In this document: positions 23,413 through 33,587 of the stretch, piece by piece | Layout of the letters: every line of letters starts with the position of its first letter | Position numbering within the stretch: position 1 is the stretch's first letter | DNA from: Acorus gramineus | Taxonomy: Eukaryota; Streptophyta; Magnoliopsida; Acorales; Acoraceae | Direction: 5' to 3' | Assembly (NCBI GenBank): GCA_030737835.1 | Contig: CM060851.1 | Span: 9,791,611 to 9,855,610, forward strand | DNA: 64,000 bases | Program-made: the position numbers and the translations under genes | Notes under the pieces: generated by a model | The model's database searches: none | Seen by the model: the letters and a program-made list of their open reading frames with translations, nothing else | What the model was told of the DNA's origin: nothing

Positions 23413-24287
23413 TCAAAGCCTCCCATTCCCAGCACCCCCAAAGAATGAATGAGGAACACCACCATGTTGAGGACCAAAGAACGGATGAGGAAAAACAATA
23501 CACGCACCACCACCACCAACACCTCCGACGACGCCTCCACCACCAAAGTAAGGCAAGACATGGTTCACGTACTGCTGCGGCGGCGGCGCAACAACGGCCG
23601 CGGCCGCCGAAGAGTGGACCACCCCCATCGATGCTTCCCCGGTCCGCCTCGACATCATCATCTTCTTCACCCCCTCCGCCGCGGACAACAGCCTCTGGAG
23701 GTCGGGGAGCGACAGCTCTTCCACCGGCGTCTCCCACAGCGCCGTCAAGGGGTTGTCCCGCGCCACCGTCTGCGCCGCCAACTTCAGCTCCTGAGTAATG
23801 ACAAAGTTCATGTACCTCAAATATTTAGTAAGCATAGAATAGAAAAATACAGAGATTATTATACTATTTTTAGATAATTCAAGCCTGCATTAAAGCATTA
23901 GTATGTATTAATGAAAAAATATGAGGTACTTTGTTACTACTGTACATGGGACCTGGCGCGCACAGCATTGAGATGGGCGAGTAGGTTGGCGTGGTCCTTG
24001 TTGAGCTCGTGGATCCGGTTCTCCTGGTGGTGGGTCAGAGAGGAGGAGCACGAAGAGGAGTTGCAGGTGTTGATGACTGAGTCGAGGGAGGGGTGAGCGA
24101 AGACGTAGGGTTTGCCACCGGGGGAGAAGACTATGATGGCGATCTGGGCGCCGCAGAGGGTGGAGAGCTCGCTCGCCTTCTTGAAGACGCCTTGCCTTCT
24201 CTTTGAGAAGCACACCTGGCGCGCGTCTTCCTTCTCGATCTTCTTCATCTCTATTTTCCGACGACCCATGCTTTTCTTTTTCACCAT
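23413..24287 (-). CDS. Type I (Malpha) MADS-box protein, copy 1
   Basis: Two exons: 24287-23946 (114 codons) and 23790-23413, ending in a stop, for 239 residues. The intron has a GT donor after CCCAT and an acceptor ATTACTCAG. The MADS domain follows a short leader: [20 protein letters not shown], then [35 protein letters not shown] and HPSLDSVI. This is the AGL62/AGL28-like M-type class, which lacks the K domain of type II proteins. A helical middle part ([20 protein letters not shown]) and a Gly/Phe/His-rich tail (YFGGGG...FFGG) follow. Such proteins are nuclear DNA-binding factors that act mainly in female gametophyte and endosperm. The first ATG was chosen because MVKK before GRR is common in this clade. 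The frame is intact. Its tandem partner is at 30369-31246. Confidence 0.85.
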
Positions 24288-24299
24288 AGCTTAATGGAG

Positions 24300-25256
24300 G
24301 GGGGGTATGGGTTTGATGAGAAGTTGTAGTGAATATACATAGATGGGATGAGGAGGAGGAGGTGATTTAAATGAGGGTAGATTTGATATTGATTTGTTGC
24401 CGTTAATTAAATATATGGCGTTAATTATTAGAATTGGTGTCACATTTGGCAACAGAAATTCATGGATCCCTGTTTCACATGTATTAATGGATTTTAATTT
24501 AGGAATTGTTAAAATTGTTTCATTGTTTTTGGTAAGTAATTTGAAATTCAATTAGAGATTCATAGGATTTTAAACGATGGAATCTATCAAAAATTGTAAA
24601 TTATTACAATGTACCATAAAATTTGACTAAATCTTTGATCGAAATCTATGAAAAATGACAATTTAGCTATTTAAAAGGGATGGAATAACATGGAATTTTC
24701 TCATTGGTTTAATAAAAAGAACTAGTTAAATATTTGATCACAGATTGAGTCAGTGGTCAACACTCTTATTATCAAATTATAATAGATAATTTTCAAGAAG
24801 AAAACTTACTATTCAACGCTAAAAACAATATGTTGGATACTTGGATATTCGGGTCCCAAATTCTAATTGCATTTACAATATTTTTATATATTTCATCATC
24901 TAAAACCGTAATAATCACTTTTTGTTATTGGTAATTGATTTTCAAAATTTTAGGATCCAATTTTTTTTTTTTAATTTCATTATCAAATTTCAATAATTGT
25001 TATTAAAAATATATTTTTTTATTTTCTAACAAATTATAAGACTTTATTAACGAATTATTGTGTGTGGAATGTAAGGTGGGACATTTTCTGTGCTCTCTTT
25101 GTTGTTTTTTTTTTTTTTTTTTTTGCATTGCTCTTAGATCTCACATGCATCTTCTGTGTTCACAAGGTTCAATATGAAACGATGGGGCACCAGTTTTTTC
25201 AAAGAATTTTAGATACACCAAATCTTGAAAATCGTTTCTAGATTATATGCATTTAT
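24300..25256. other. Upstream region of MADS copy 1
   Basis: AT-rich sequence with poly-T runs near 24960 and 25107, duplicated at about 31260-32220. It presumably includes the promoter; the first 60 bases carry a GA/G-rich stretch and GAATATACATAG about 45 bp upstream of the ATG. Confidence 0.5.
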
Positions 25257-26260
25257 TTAGAGATCATGTTCAACCACTATGGTGTCTGGCAGTGAGTGAC
25301 CCGCAATGGTGTTTGTCTCAACACAAAAGAAATGTGTGTTCCGGCCCAAATGGCCGCATCTCGATAAAGGGGGGTACCTATCCCACTTGATATTTTGTTC
25401 AAGCAATGAGACTCCACATATGGAGAGGGAGATTAGGAAATTATACCCAGACAAGAATAGAAGTGAGTCGCCTTGTTCTATCCGCAAGGAGGGAGACCAT
25501 CGGTGTAGAACAAAAGGCCTATTTGCCATCATCTAGGGACCTCCTTCCAAAGCGGCTAGGAGATCTTCTTCATTGTCAAAATTCACTACAAAAAAACCAT
25601 TACTTTGAGCATGAGGCTCATTTCACCTTTGGGGTTCCATACTCTTCTGAAGAATTGCAGGAATATAATGGCGTGGTTCCGATGATGTACCCCACCAATG
25701 CTTTGTCCCACTGAATGAGAGCACTAGCATGGTCCGCTTCATCCACAGTGACCACTGGCTGATCTCCATCCCGAGATGGAGAAATGTAGGTCATCTGCTC
25801 ACGACCTAGTGGTGCCGTATTGGACGGAAACAGATCTCTCCATGCCCGGGCAATCCTGGTTGCACAGATTTCCGGGCAATTGTCATTTTTTTGGTTGGTG
25901 GCCTACTAGCGCTCGAGGTTTCCCCCGTGAGAAGGAGTTGTTGGGATGGAATGGTTGTCGTAGAGGAGGGCTCCTTCGACACCTGCATATTCGAATTCGG
26001 CTCAGATCCCGCGCCCTGTGTCAGAGAGGCACCAACAGGAGATCCACGCTCAAGGTGAGAGGTATTGAATGCTTGAAGAATACTGTCAATGGCCCCTCCC
26101 CTCGGGGGAGGTGGCTTTTTTGCAGATTCAGTCATCGGGGCAGAGTTCGCAGCCGCGAGGATCTGAGAAGGGATGTCCGGAGGCAGGTCAGGAGGCAGCC
26201 GACAACCGGTAGTGAAGTTCTGAATTCCCGCTCAAGGGAGTCGCCATTTCGCTCAAGGGG
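25257..26260 (-). pseudogene. LINE (L1-type) ORF1 fragment with DUF4283
   Basis: On the minus strand a Pro/Ser-rich N-terminal part (MTESAKKPPPPRGG, from 26135) is followed, across frameshifts, by ADHASALIQWDKALVGYIIG and then LLAALEGGPWMMANRPFVLH with RWSPSLRIEQ. This is the DUF4283 pattern of plant L1 ORF1 proteins, which bind RNA in the retrotransposon particle. Several stops and frame changes (near 25600, 25660 and 25440) show it is dead. The zinc knuckle, ORF2 and poly-A end are missing. It lies at the junction between the two tandem units. Confidence 0.6.
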
Positions 26261-26264
26261 CTAA

Positions 26265-26690
26265 CGATCTTCTTTGATGACTTGATTTCTTTGATTGATC
26301 AGACTGGGAGTTAGATTTGTTATGTTTATAATGGGCTTTTAGTATCTTACCGTATATGTTGTTAGATTGAAGGATTAATGGGGTTTGGGTTTTATTGGTG
26401 TAGATGGTGATGGATCGTGTTATCTTGTTTTAGGATGTTCATGTATTAATCTTTCTTTTATGATGATGGTGATCATCTTTTTTTCTTTTTCTTTTTTTTT
26501 TGGTGTAAAAGGCATTTTACCGGCGTATGTACATTCAGACTATTAAAATTATAAGATACATCATTTGACATCGTGAACAAAATAAAAAATATAGACTTGA
26601 TTAGCCTCTTGTATACATTGATGTATAGAGCTTATGTATGAACAAAATAAAAAATATTGTTTTATCTATTTTTTTTTTTTTGTGGTATGC
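26265..26690. other. Spacer, no gene seen
   Basis: T-rich sequence between the LINE fragment and the Mutator-like element. No coding match was recognised. Confidence 0.4.
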
Positions 26691-26700
26691 ATATATGTAA

Positions 26701-27824
26701 GGGGAGTTATATACCCACCCCATACAATTAGAAAACCACCCCGTGATTACTCGTTTTTATGCACCCGAAACCAAAGTAAAACCACCCCTACCGATCACAC
26801 CCCATTTTGAACTAAGCCCACCCCCTGTACCGTTCGCCAAACGTAGTGTCGATCAATTCTATATACGTTGACATTTCTAATGTCGAACTGAAGGGTTACA
26901 CAAATATTTTTTTGTTATAATATCGACACATGTATTGTCGATATGTGTTAAATATGTCGCCAAGCGGAATGTCGATACTAGCAGATTATTGAAAAATAAA
27001 AAAATAAATATCGGTCAACATATAAGATGTCGAGAAAAATGATAATGGTCAACAATGATAGTGTCGATACCAACAGATAATTGCAAGTTACTTCTTATGG
27101 ATATGCTTGAACTTCATCATCTCGAGAACTCGATGTCATGTCCTTAGAATAATTTTTTCGATTGAAAGTTGTAGGTCGAATACGTTCCTTGAGAGTCATA
27201 CTACACTGTAAAAAATTAAGTAAATACTCAATCATATACAAGAAATTAAGAGTTATATACACACAAAATAAAAGAGTTATGCTTTTCAAACTAACATCAA
27301 TCACATATTTGAATAAAAATCCTTGTTAGTTTATATTGCCAGCCTGGTTTGAATATAGATAAAAAATAATTTATATCAAACTAATAATTAGGAAATGAAT
27401 CAAAATTATTGATCAACGAGGATTTCGAAGGATAAAATATAACACAAAAAAAAAACAAGAAGAAGATGTTAGTTTGAAAAGCATAACTCTTTTTATTTTT
27501 CAATAATCTGCTAGTATCGACACTCCGCTTGGCAACATATTTAACACATATCGACAATACATGTGTCGATATTATAACAAAAAAAAATATTTGTGTAACC
27601 CTTCAGTTCGACACAAGAAGTGTCGACGTATGTAGCATCGGTCGACACTACGTTTGTCGAACAGTATAGAGAGTGGGCTTGGTTCAAAATGGGGTGTGGT
27701 CGGTAGGGGTGGTTTTACGCAATAGCATTTAGTCGGGGTGGTTTTATAGGTTCTAAAAAATTGGATGGGTGACTTTCCAATTGGGGTGGCTTTCCACAAA
27801 ACAGGGGTTTAAATAACCGTCCCC
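26701..27824. mobile_element. Mutator-like element (MULE) with 9-bp TSD
   Basis: The ends GGGGAGTTATATACCC (left) and the reverse complement of GGGGACGGTTATTTAAACCC (right) form arms of about 300 bp that stay alignable through many GTCGAC/GTCGAT words (26701-~26995 and ~27495-27824). TATATGTAA occurs directly outside both ends (26692-26700 and 27825-27833), a perfect 9-bp duplication diagnostic of Mutator-type insertion. The 0.5-kb core has no transposase. A second inverted pair around GAGTTATGCTTTTCAAACTA lies inside (about 27271-27293 and 27470-27492). Confidence 0.9.
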
Positions 27825-27833
27825 TATATGTAA

Positions 27834-28214
27834 TGGACACTCTCCTGTTAATATTTATTATTTGACTATTTTTCTCTTTTTCTTATTTAATTTTTTACTT
27901 CTTTAATTTGATATTTTTTTTTTAAGATTTCACATTTTGTATTTATAAATAGAGTTTTTTTAATCCTATAATAAATTGAAGAATTTTTTTGTGTTTTCTT
28001 CACACATGCAAACTTTGAAGCTAAATTATTTGTTTTTAATCATAGGGGTGATTTTTTGTAGTTATTTATTTCGTGGAGTCGTGGTTCATATAAATTTTAT
28101 TTTCAGTGGCCAACCTGTATACCATTATTTGATGGCAATTGTTTTTTAAGTAATTACTTTAATGTATTTTGGGTGATTCTATTTTGTGTGTGTGTGTGTG
28201 TGTGTAATATCAAG
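27834..28214. other. AT-rich spacer with (GT)n
   Basis: No gene is visible. A (GT)n tract lies at 28187-28204. Confidence 0.5.
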
Positions 28215-28576
28215 AGATTTGTAAGAGATTCGTTAACTAGATTTCCTTGGACACACTGTCCCAAGGGCGCGAGATTGCTCATCAATGCTTGGGCGATTCA
28301 CATGGATGGTATGTTGTGGGAGGACCCATTGAAAGTTGAGTGAGAGAGGTTCCTGGTGGGGGCTAACGATGGTAAGGGTGACTTCAGGGGGAGAAAATAC
28401 GGGTACGTGCCGTTTAAGTCCGGGAGGAGAATGTGTATGGGGATCAGTCTCTTGGAGAGAATGCTCATGTACAAGATGGCTTCGATGTTGCACTCTTTTG
28501 GGGTGGGGGGGTAAGGCGGAGCTGTTTGTGGCGGTGCCCGTGCCTAGATTGTCTAATGGTAGTCTTTATGTTTAGG
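28215..28576 (+). pseudogene. Cytochrome P450 3-prime remnant with haem loop (unit 2)
   Basis: The frame gives GARLLINAWAIHMDGMLWED, then ERFLVG, GYVPFKSGRRMCMG and LLERMLMYKMASMLHSF. This is the PERF-region and haem-binding FxxGxRxCxG motif of plant CYP71-clade monooxygenases, with the haem cysteine kept. A TGA replaces the proline of PERF (near 28341). A frameshift with a short deletion near 28505 leads to KAELFVAVPVPRLSNGSLYV and a TAG at 28574-28576. Upstream P450 exons are absent. The remnant is not functional, but it shows a P450 gene once lay at this locus. Confidence 0.8.
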
Positions 28577-28577
28577 G

Positions 28578-29357
28578 TGTTTTTGCATACAAAGGAAAAT
28601 ATATAAAAATGATAGGAAAAAATAATAGTGCTTATTTATGTCAAAAAAAAAAAAAAAAACATAATTTGCTTTATTTTCATTTACTTCTCTTGAGTAAATG
28701 AAAATAAATATATTTTCCTTGCTCAACAGAAGGGGATTGAGGAAAAACATAATGAATAGTTTTCATTACTTTCATCATAAGCACAATTAACATTTTATGC
28801 GTTGTGCGCAAACATTCTCTTGGTGATAAAATGCAACACGGGACCGATCGGGCCATTAACAAATATTTTCATATTAATTTTAAGAGAAATATAACTTTGA
28901 AAGATCAATCATTTTCGCCAATAAATGTGTGCATATGATCGAAGGAGTGAAATTAAATCTTCGATGTAAGGGACACACGGAAGCTATTAGTGAATATGAC
29001 AAATGTGTTGTCGCTTATAGGACATATGCATGGGTGAAGGGGGGAGAGAAAGAGGCTAAAAGAGACAGAGAAAGAGAGGGTCTGCGGAGGGGCAAGGAGA
29101 CTATGGGTGCTGGGATGCAGGCATTTTCCTCCACCCACCATCCTTTTATTCTCTCATTTTTTGTTTCTCCCAATCCTATTGTTGCCCTCTCCGCTCCCAC
29201 CATGGCCCTCCCCCACTCCTCTTTTTTTTCTTATCTCTTTCTTTCTTTTTCCCTCTCTCAACCTCCTTCCCCTGCCACCTCCCTCCACACATCGCCACCG
29301 CCTCCACTCTCTCCTCAAAGAACTGCCTCTTGCAAGTGTGTTAATAAATTTCATTAG

Positions 29358-29422
<65 letters not shown>

Positions 29423-30310
29423 CTTAAGAAGATTACATTAAATATTCACCATAAAAAGGCAGTAATATCTGCACGACCATCACTCACATTATCAATTATA
29501 CTGATGAATAAAAAGATCTTACATTTAATTTAAGTTATTAAAAGACCACAAAAGTCCCTACATTATTTGGAAACTCTACAACCCAAACTCAAACCCATTC
29601 ACAAGGATATCAGTAAAATTGAAACCCTAACTAAGCCTTCAACAAAAACCCTAACTAAACCTCCAACAATAGTCCACTTAAGATTTGATCATTATAAGAT
29701 CAGATGGGACATATTTTCATTGAATAAGATTTCAATGGTATATATATATGCTATTTATTATTTTTTATTGGTAGTTTTTTTCTCGATCAAATCTTTCCCT
29801 ATCAGGGAACGGCGAAACACGAACTCAATTCTCCTTATTAAAGATGAGCGCCTACCAATCATGTACCATCCTATCAAGAGGAAGTTCGATAAATTAAATT
29901 AAATATGCTATTTGTAAACTCAAACTCTAGAATTCCAGCAATCAATGGGATCTAAAAAGGGATTGCAATCTTTGTTTTAATTATTTTGAATATTTTTTTC
30001 AACTTAAAAAAATGAGAGAATTTTATATGCATGTATTGCCTAAAGATTATACGTCTTTATTTGCAATGTCATATATAGCCTCATGTCAGATGAAATACAT
30101 AAAATTTTAACTTTTTCTTTATACAAGTGGATTAATAAAATTAATTAGATAATATATATGATTCATTTTCACAAAAAAAAAAAATAACATAAAATACACA
30201 CCATCAAAAAATCAAGGCACCAATGTCTCACATTAACCTATTATAATCAGCAATAAAAAGGTCTTCCATATGAGTTATTAAAAGAACATAAAAGTCAAAC
30301 TCAAACCTAT
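28578..30310. other. Duplicated spacer of unit 2
   Basis: The counterpart of 20400-23330 without the solo LTR. It includes a short stem GTAAATGAAAATAA / TTATTTTCATTTAC around 28670-28710 and the (AT)n tract 29360-29420. No gene was recognised. Confidence 0.5.
29360..29420. repeat. (AT)n microsatellite
   Basis: About 60 bp of uninterrupted AT dinucleotides, present only in unit 2; unit 1 has a short ATAATATATAA there. Confidence 0.95.
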
Positions 30311-30368
30311 TGACAAGGATATAAACAAATTTGAAACCCTAACAAGACCTCCATTAACAAAAGCCCAA

Positions 30369-31246
30369 TCAAAGCCTCCCATTCCCACTACCCCCAAAGA
30401 ATGAATGAGGAACACCACCATGTTGAGGACCAAAGAACGGATGAGGAAAAACAATACACGCACCACCACCACCAACACCTCCGACGACGCCTCCACCACC
30501 AAAGTAAGGCAAGACATGGTTCACGTACTGCTGCGGCGGCGCAACAACGGCCGCGGCCGCCGAAGAGTGGACCACCCCCATCGATGCCTCCCCGGTCCGC
30601 CTCGACATCATCGTCTTCTTCACCCCCTCCACCGTGGAAAACAGCCTCTGGAGGTCGGGGAGCGACAGCTCTTCCAGCGGAGTCTCCCACAGCGCCGCCA
30701 AGGGGTTAACCCGTGCCACCGTCTGCGCCGCCAGTTTTAGCTCCTAGACGGTGATAAAGTTTGTGTATCGGTAAATAAAATATTTAGTAAGTGTAGAACA
30801 GAATAATGCAGAGATTATTACAAAAAAAAATTTAGATAACTCAAGCATTAAAATATTAGTATATATTAATGAAAAAATACGGTGTACTTTTGTTACTACT
30901 GTACCTGGGATATGGCACGTGCAGCATCAAGACGGGCAAGGATGTCAGCGTGGTCCTTGTTGAGCTCGTGGATCCGGCTCTCCTGGTGGTGGGTCAGAGA
31001 GGTGGAGCAGGAGGAGGAGTTGCAGGTGTTGATGACTGAGTCGAGGGAGGGGTGGGCGAAGACGTAGGGTTTGCCACCGGGGGAGAAGACGATGATGGCG
31101 ATCTGGGCGCCACAGAGGATGGAAAGCTCACTCGCTTTCTTGAAGACGCCTTGCCTTCTCTTTGAGAAGCACACCTGGCGCGCGTCTTCTTTCTCGATCT
31201 TCTTTATCTCTATTTTCTTGCGACCCATGCTTCTCTTTTTCACCAT
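30369..31246 (-). CDS. Type I (Malpha) MADS-box protein, copy 2
   Basis: A tandem paralogue of the gene at 23413-24287. Exons are 31246-30905 (114 codons) and 30743-30369 including the stop, for 238 residues. The donor is CCCAG/GTACAG and the acceptor is GTCTAG. The MADS domain is nearly the same ([20 protein letters not shown], then [15 protein letters not shown]), with mostly conservative changes. The C-terminal part keeps [19 protein letters not shown] and the Gly/Phe/His-rich tail, one residue shorter (PPQQ rather than PPPQQ). Both splice sites and the whole frame are intact, so this gene could be expressed. Family knowledge predicts a nuclear transcription factor of gametophyte or endosperm; any specialisation between the copies is unknown. 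Confidence 0.85.
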
Positions 31247-31259
31247 AGCTTAATGGAAG

Positions 31260-32247
31260 GGGGGGAGAGAGATGGGTTTGATGACAAGTTGTAGTGAATA
31301 TATATATAGACGGGAGGAGGACGAGGAGGTGGTGATTTAAATGAGGTAGATTTGATTTTGATTTGTTGCCGTTAATTAAATATATGGCTTTAATTATTAG
31401 AATTGGTGTCACATTTGGCAACAGAAATTCATGGATCTCTGTTTCACACGTATGAATGGATTTTAATTTAGGAATTGTTAAGATTGTAATTCTTTTTTTT
31501 TGGTAAGTAATTTGAAATTCAATTAGGGATTCATAGGATTTTAAATGATGGAATCTATAAAAAAAAAAATTGTAATAATTTACTATGTACCATAAAATTT
31601 GACTAAATCTTTGATCGAAATCTATGAAAAATAACAATTTAGCTATTTAAAAGGGATGGAATAACAGGGAATTTTCTCATTGGTTTAAAAAGAACTAGTT
31701 AAATATTTGATCACAGATTGAGTTATTGGTCATCACTCTTATTATCAAATTATAATAGATAATTTTCAAGAAAAAACTTACTATTCAAAGCTAAAAACAA
31801 TATGTTGGATATTCGGATCCCAAATTCTAATTGCATTTACAATATTTTAATAAATTTCATCATCTAAAGCCGTAAGAATCACTTTTTGTTATTGGTAATT
31901 GATTTTCACAATTTCAGGATCCAATTTTTTTTTATTTTATATTAAAATTTCAATAATTTTCATTAAAAATCTGTCTTTTTTATTTTTTAACAAATTATAA
32001 TAATTATCATTTAAAGTCTATCTTTATTAAGGAATTAATGTGTGTGTGGAATGTAAGGTGGGACATTTTCTAGTTTTTTTTTTTTTTTTTTTATCTCACA
32101 TGCATCTTTCTTTGTTCACAAGGTTCAATATGAAACGATAGGGCACCATTTTTTCAAAGAAGTTTAGATATACCAAGCGTTGAAAATAGTTTTAGGTCAT
32201 ATCCATTTATTTAGAGATAATATCTACTTACACAACATTAGAAATCT
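31260..32247. other. Upstream region of MADS copy 2
   Basis: The homologue of 24300-25266. It is AT-rich with a possible TATATATAGA about 55-60 bp upstream of the ATG and a poly-T run near 32075. No gene was recognised. Confidence 0.5.
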
Positions 32248-32255
32248 ATATAAAC

Positions 32256-32805
32256 TAGGGGTGCAACTTGGGCGGGTTGAACCCGACCCAACCCGGTTCA
32301 TGGGCGGGTTTGGGTTGAGGTTTTTCTCTGCCGGGTTCAACCCGACCCGAACCCGAACCCAATTCGGGTCGGGTTCGGGTTGGGGGGTCGGGTTATGCGG
32401 GCTCAACCCGAACCCGAATTGGTGAAGGTTTTTTTTATATTTTTGTTGAAAAGCGATGAAGCTATGTTTAGCTTAATTAAAATTTAGAATATGTATTCAT
32501 AAACTATTTGGATTTTGTAAGTTTTTTTTTGGTGAATATATATTTAATTAATTAGAATTTATTGTGTTGTTTATTAAATATTTTTTTATGATCTTTTAAG
32601 TATTAAACCCGAGTTCGATATGAGCCCAACTCGAGCTGGAATTCAACCCGAACCCGACCTGAACCCGCGGGTTGAGGTCGGGTTGGGGTTGAACCCTTCG
32701 GGTTGAGGCCGGGTTCGAGCTCGGGTTCGGGTTGGGCTCTTTGCAATATGGGTTAAAGCCGAATCCGACCCGAACCCGATCCAACCCACCCGAGTTCCAC
32801 CCCTA
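32256..32805. mobile_element. hAT-type MITE with 8-bp TSD
   Basis: A 550-bp element with inverted ends TAGGGGTGCAACTTGGGC and TAGGGGTGGAACTCGGGT (reverse complement of the right end). ATATAAAC is duplicated exactly on both sides (32248-32255 and 32806-32813). An 8-bp duplication with TAGGGGTG ends indicates the hAT superfamily. The subterminal regions are dense in GGGTTCGGGT/ACCCGAACCC words, and the core is AT-rich and non-coding. Confidence 0.9.
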
Positions 32806-32813
32806 ATATAAAC

Positions 32814-33587
32814 GCGTATTACCTCAAACAAAAGGTATAAAGCAATTTTAGAGTTGGATGAATCATTTTTCTTTTTCAAATAATAGAAAAAGAAAAAATA
32901 AGATCAAAAATTTTGGACTATTTTTTTTGTTCACATGGAACATTATATTCACATGAAAATGTTAGTCACGATTACAGACCCACTTGTACTTTGCAATTAT
33001 TTTGAAATTTTTTTGAAAAAATAGTATACTATACCTGATGACATAAAGATTTTTTTACAAAAACGCAGTATATATATATAATCCAACAAATTGTATACGC
33101 TTATAAAAAAATGTGAATTTTTTAAGGAGATATGTTCCCCCCCGTCTAACAAGGTGTATATCTAATGTACATAATTATAACATTAGTTGGGGAATGAGGA
33201 CCAAAGAAACATAGGTCTAATTTTTTTTATTTTTTTCATTGTAACAAACTAACGATAGGTCTTGTGTATTTGAGTACAACTCCTTGGTCATTGTGGTTCA
33301 TATTTTTCATTAACTATGGTGGAATCTGAGATCGGTAGAAAGTACATGTTTGTTAAAACTTATAAACTTCATATTATAGTTTTTAGTTTAAAATAAACAG
33401 TTGTTACATGTTTGTTTAAACTTACTGGAACTTATTTAAACTAAAAACAGCTTTAAAAAATCATAATCCCTAAGGTGGGTTAGGTGTGCTTTTTATATTA
33501 TAATTTATTGATTATATTAAAAAAGCATACGTTAGGCATTACTACACTTCACTTTATTTGCTAAGGACAAGTCTTTTCATCTCATCT
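32814..33587. other. AT-rich spacer, start of tandem repeat
   Basis: No gene. From about 33400 it is the first copy of the ~0.6-kb repeat described at 33400-35350. Confidence 0.5.

Larger units (their letters stand above)
20269..25266. repeat. Tandem duplication, unit 1
   Basis: It aligns with 28490-32222 through most of its length: P450 3-prime end, pyrimidine-rich block, spacer, MADS-box gene and downstream AT-rich flank ending near TTTATTTAGAGAT. The main difference is a 920-bp insertion at 21111-22030 absent from unit 2. Unit 2 has an extra (AT)n tract (29360-29420). Confidence 0.85.
28490..32222. repeat. Tandem duplication, unit 2
   Basis: It is homologous to unit 1 (20269-25266) in the same orientation, with roughly 90% identity by eye in the MADS exons and somewhat less in spacers. 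It lacks the solo LTR and has lost a short P450 segment, but it carries an added (AT)n tract at 29360-29420. Confidence 0.85.

Noticed and set aside
23339-23877. Arg/His-rich plus-strand frames and Trp/Cys-rich minus frame over the MADS exon 2
   Set aside because: Shadow frames of the GC-rich MADS C-terminal coding; the same shadows occur over unit 2.
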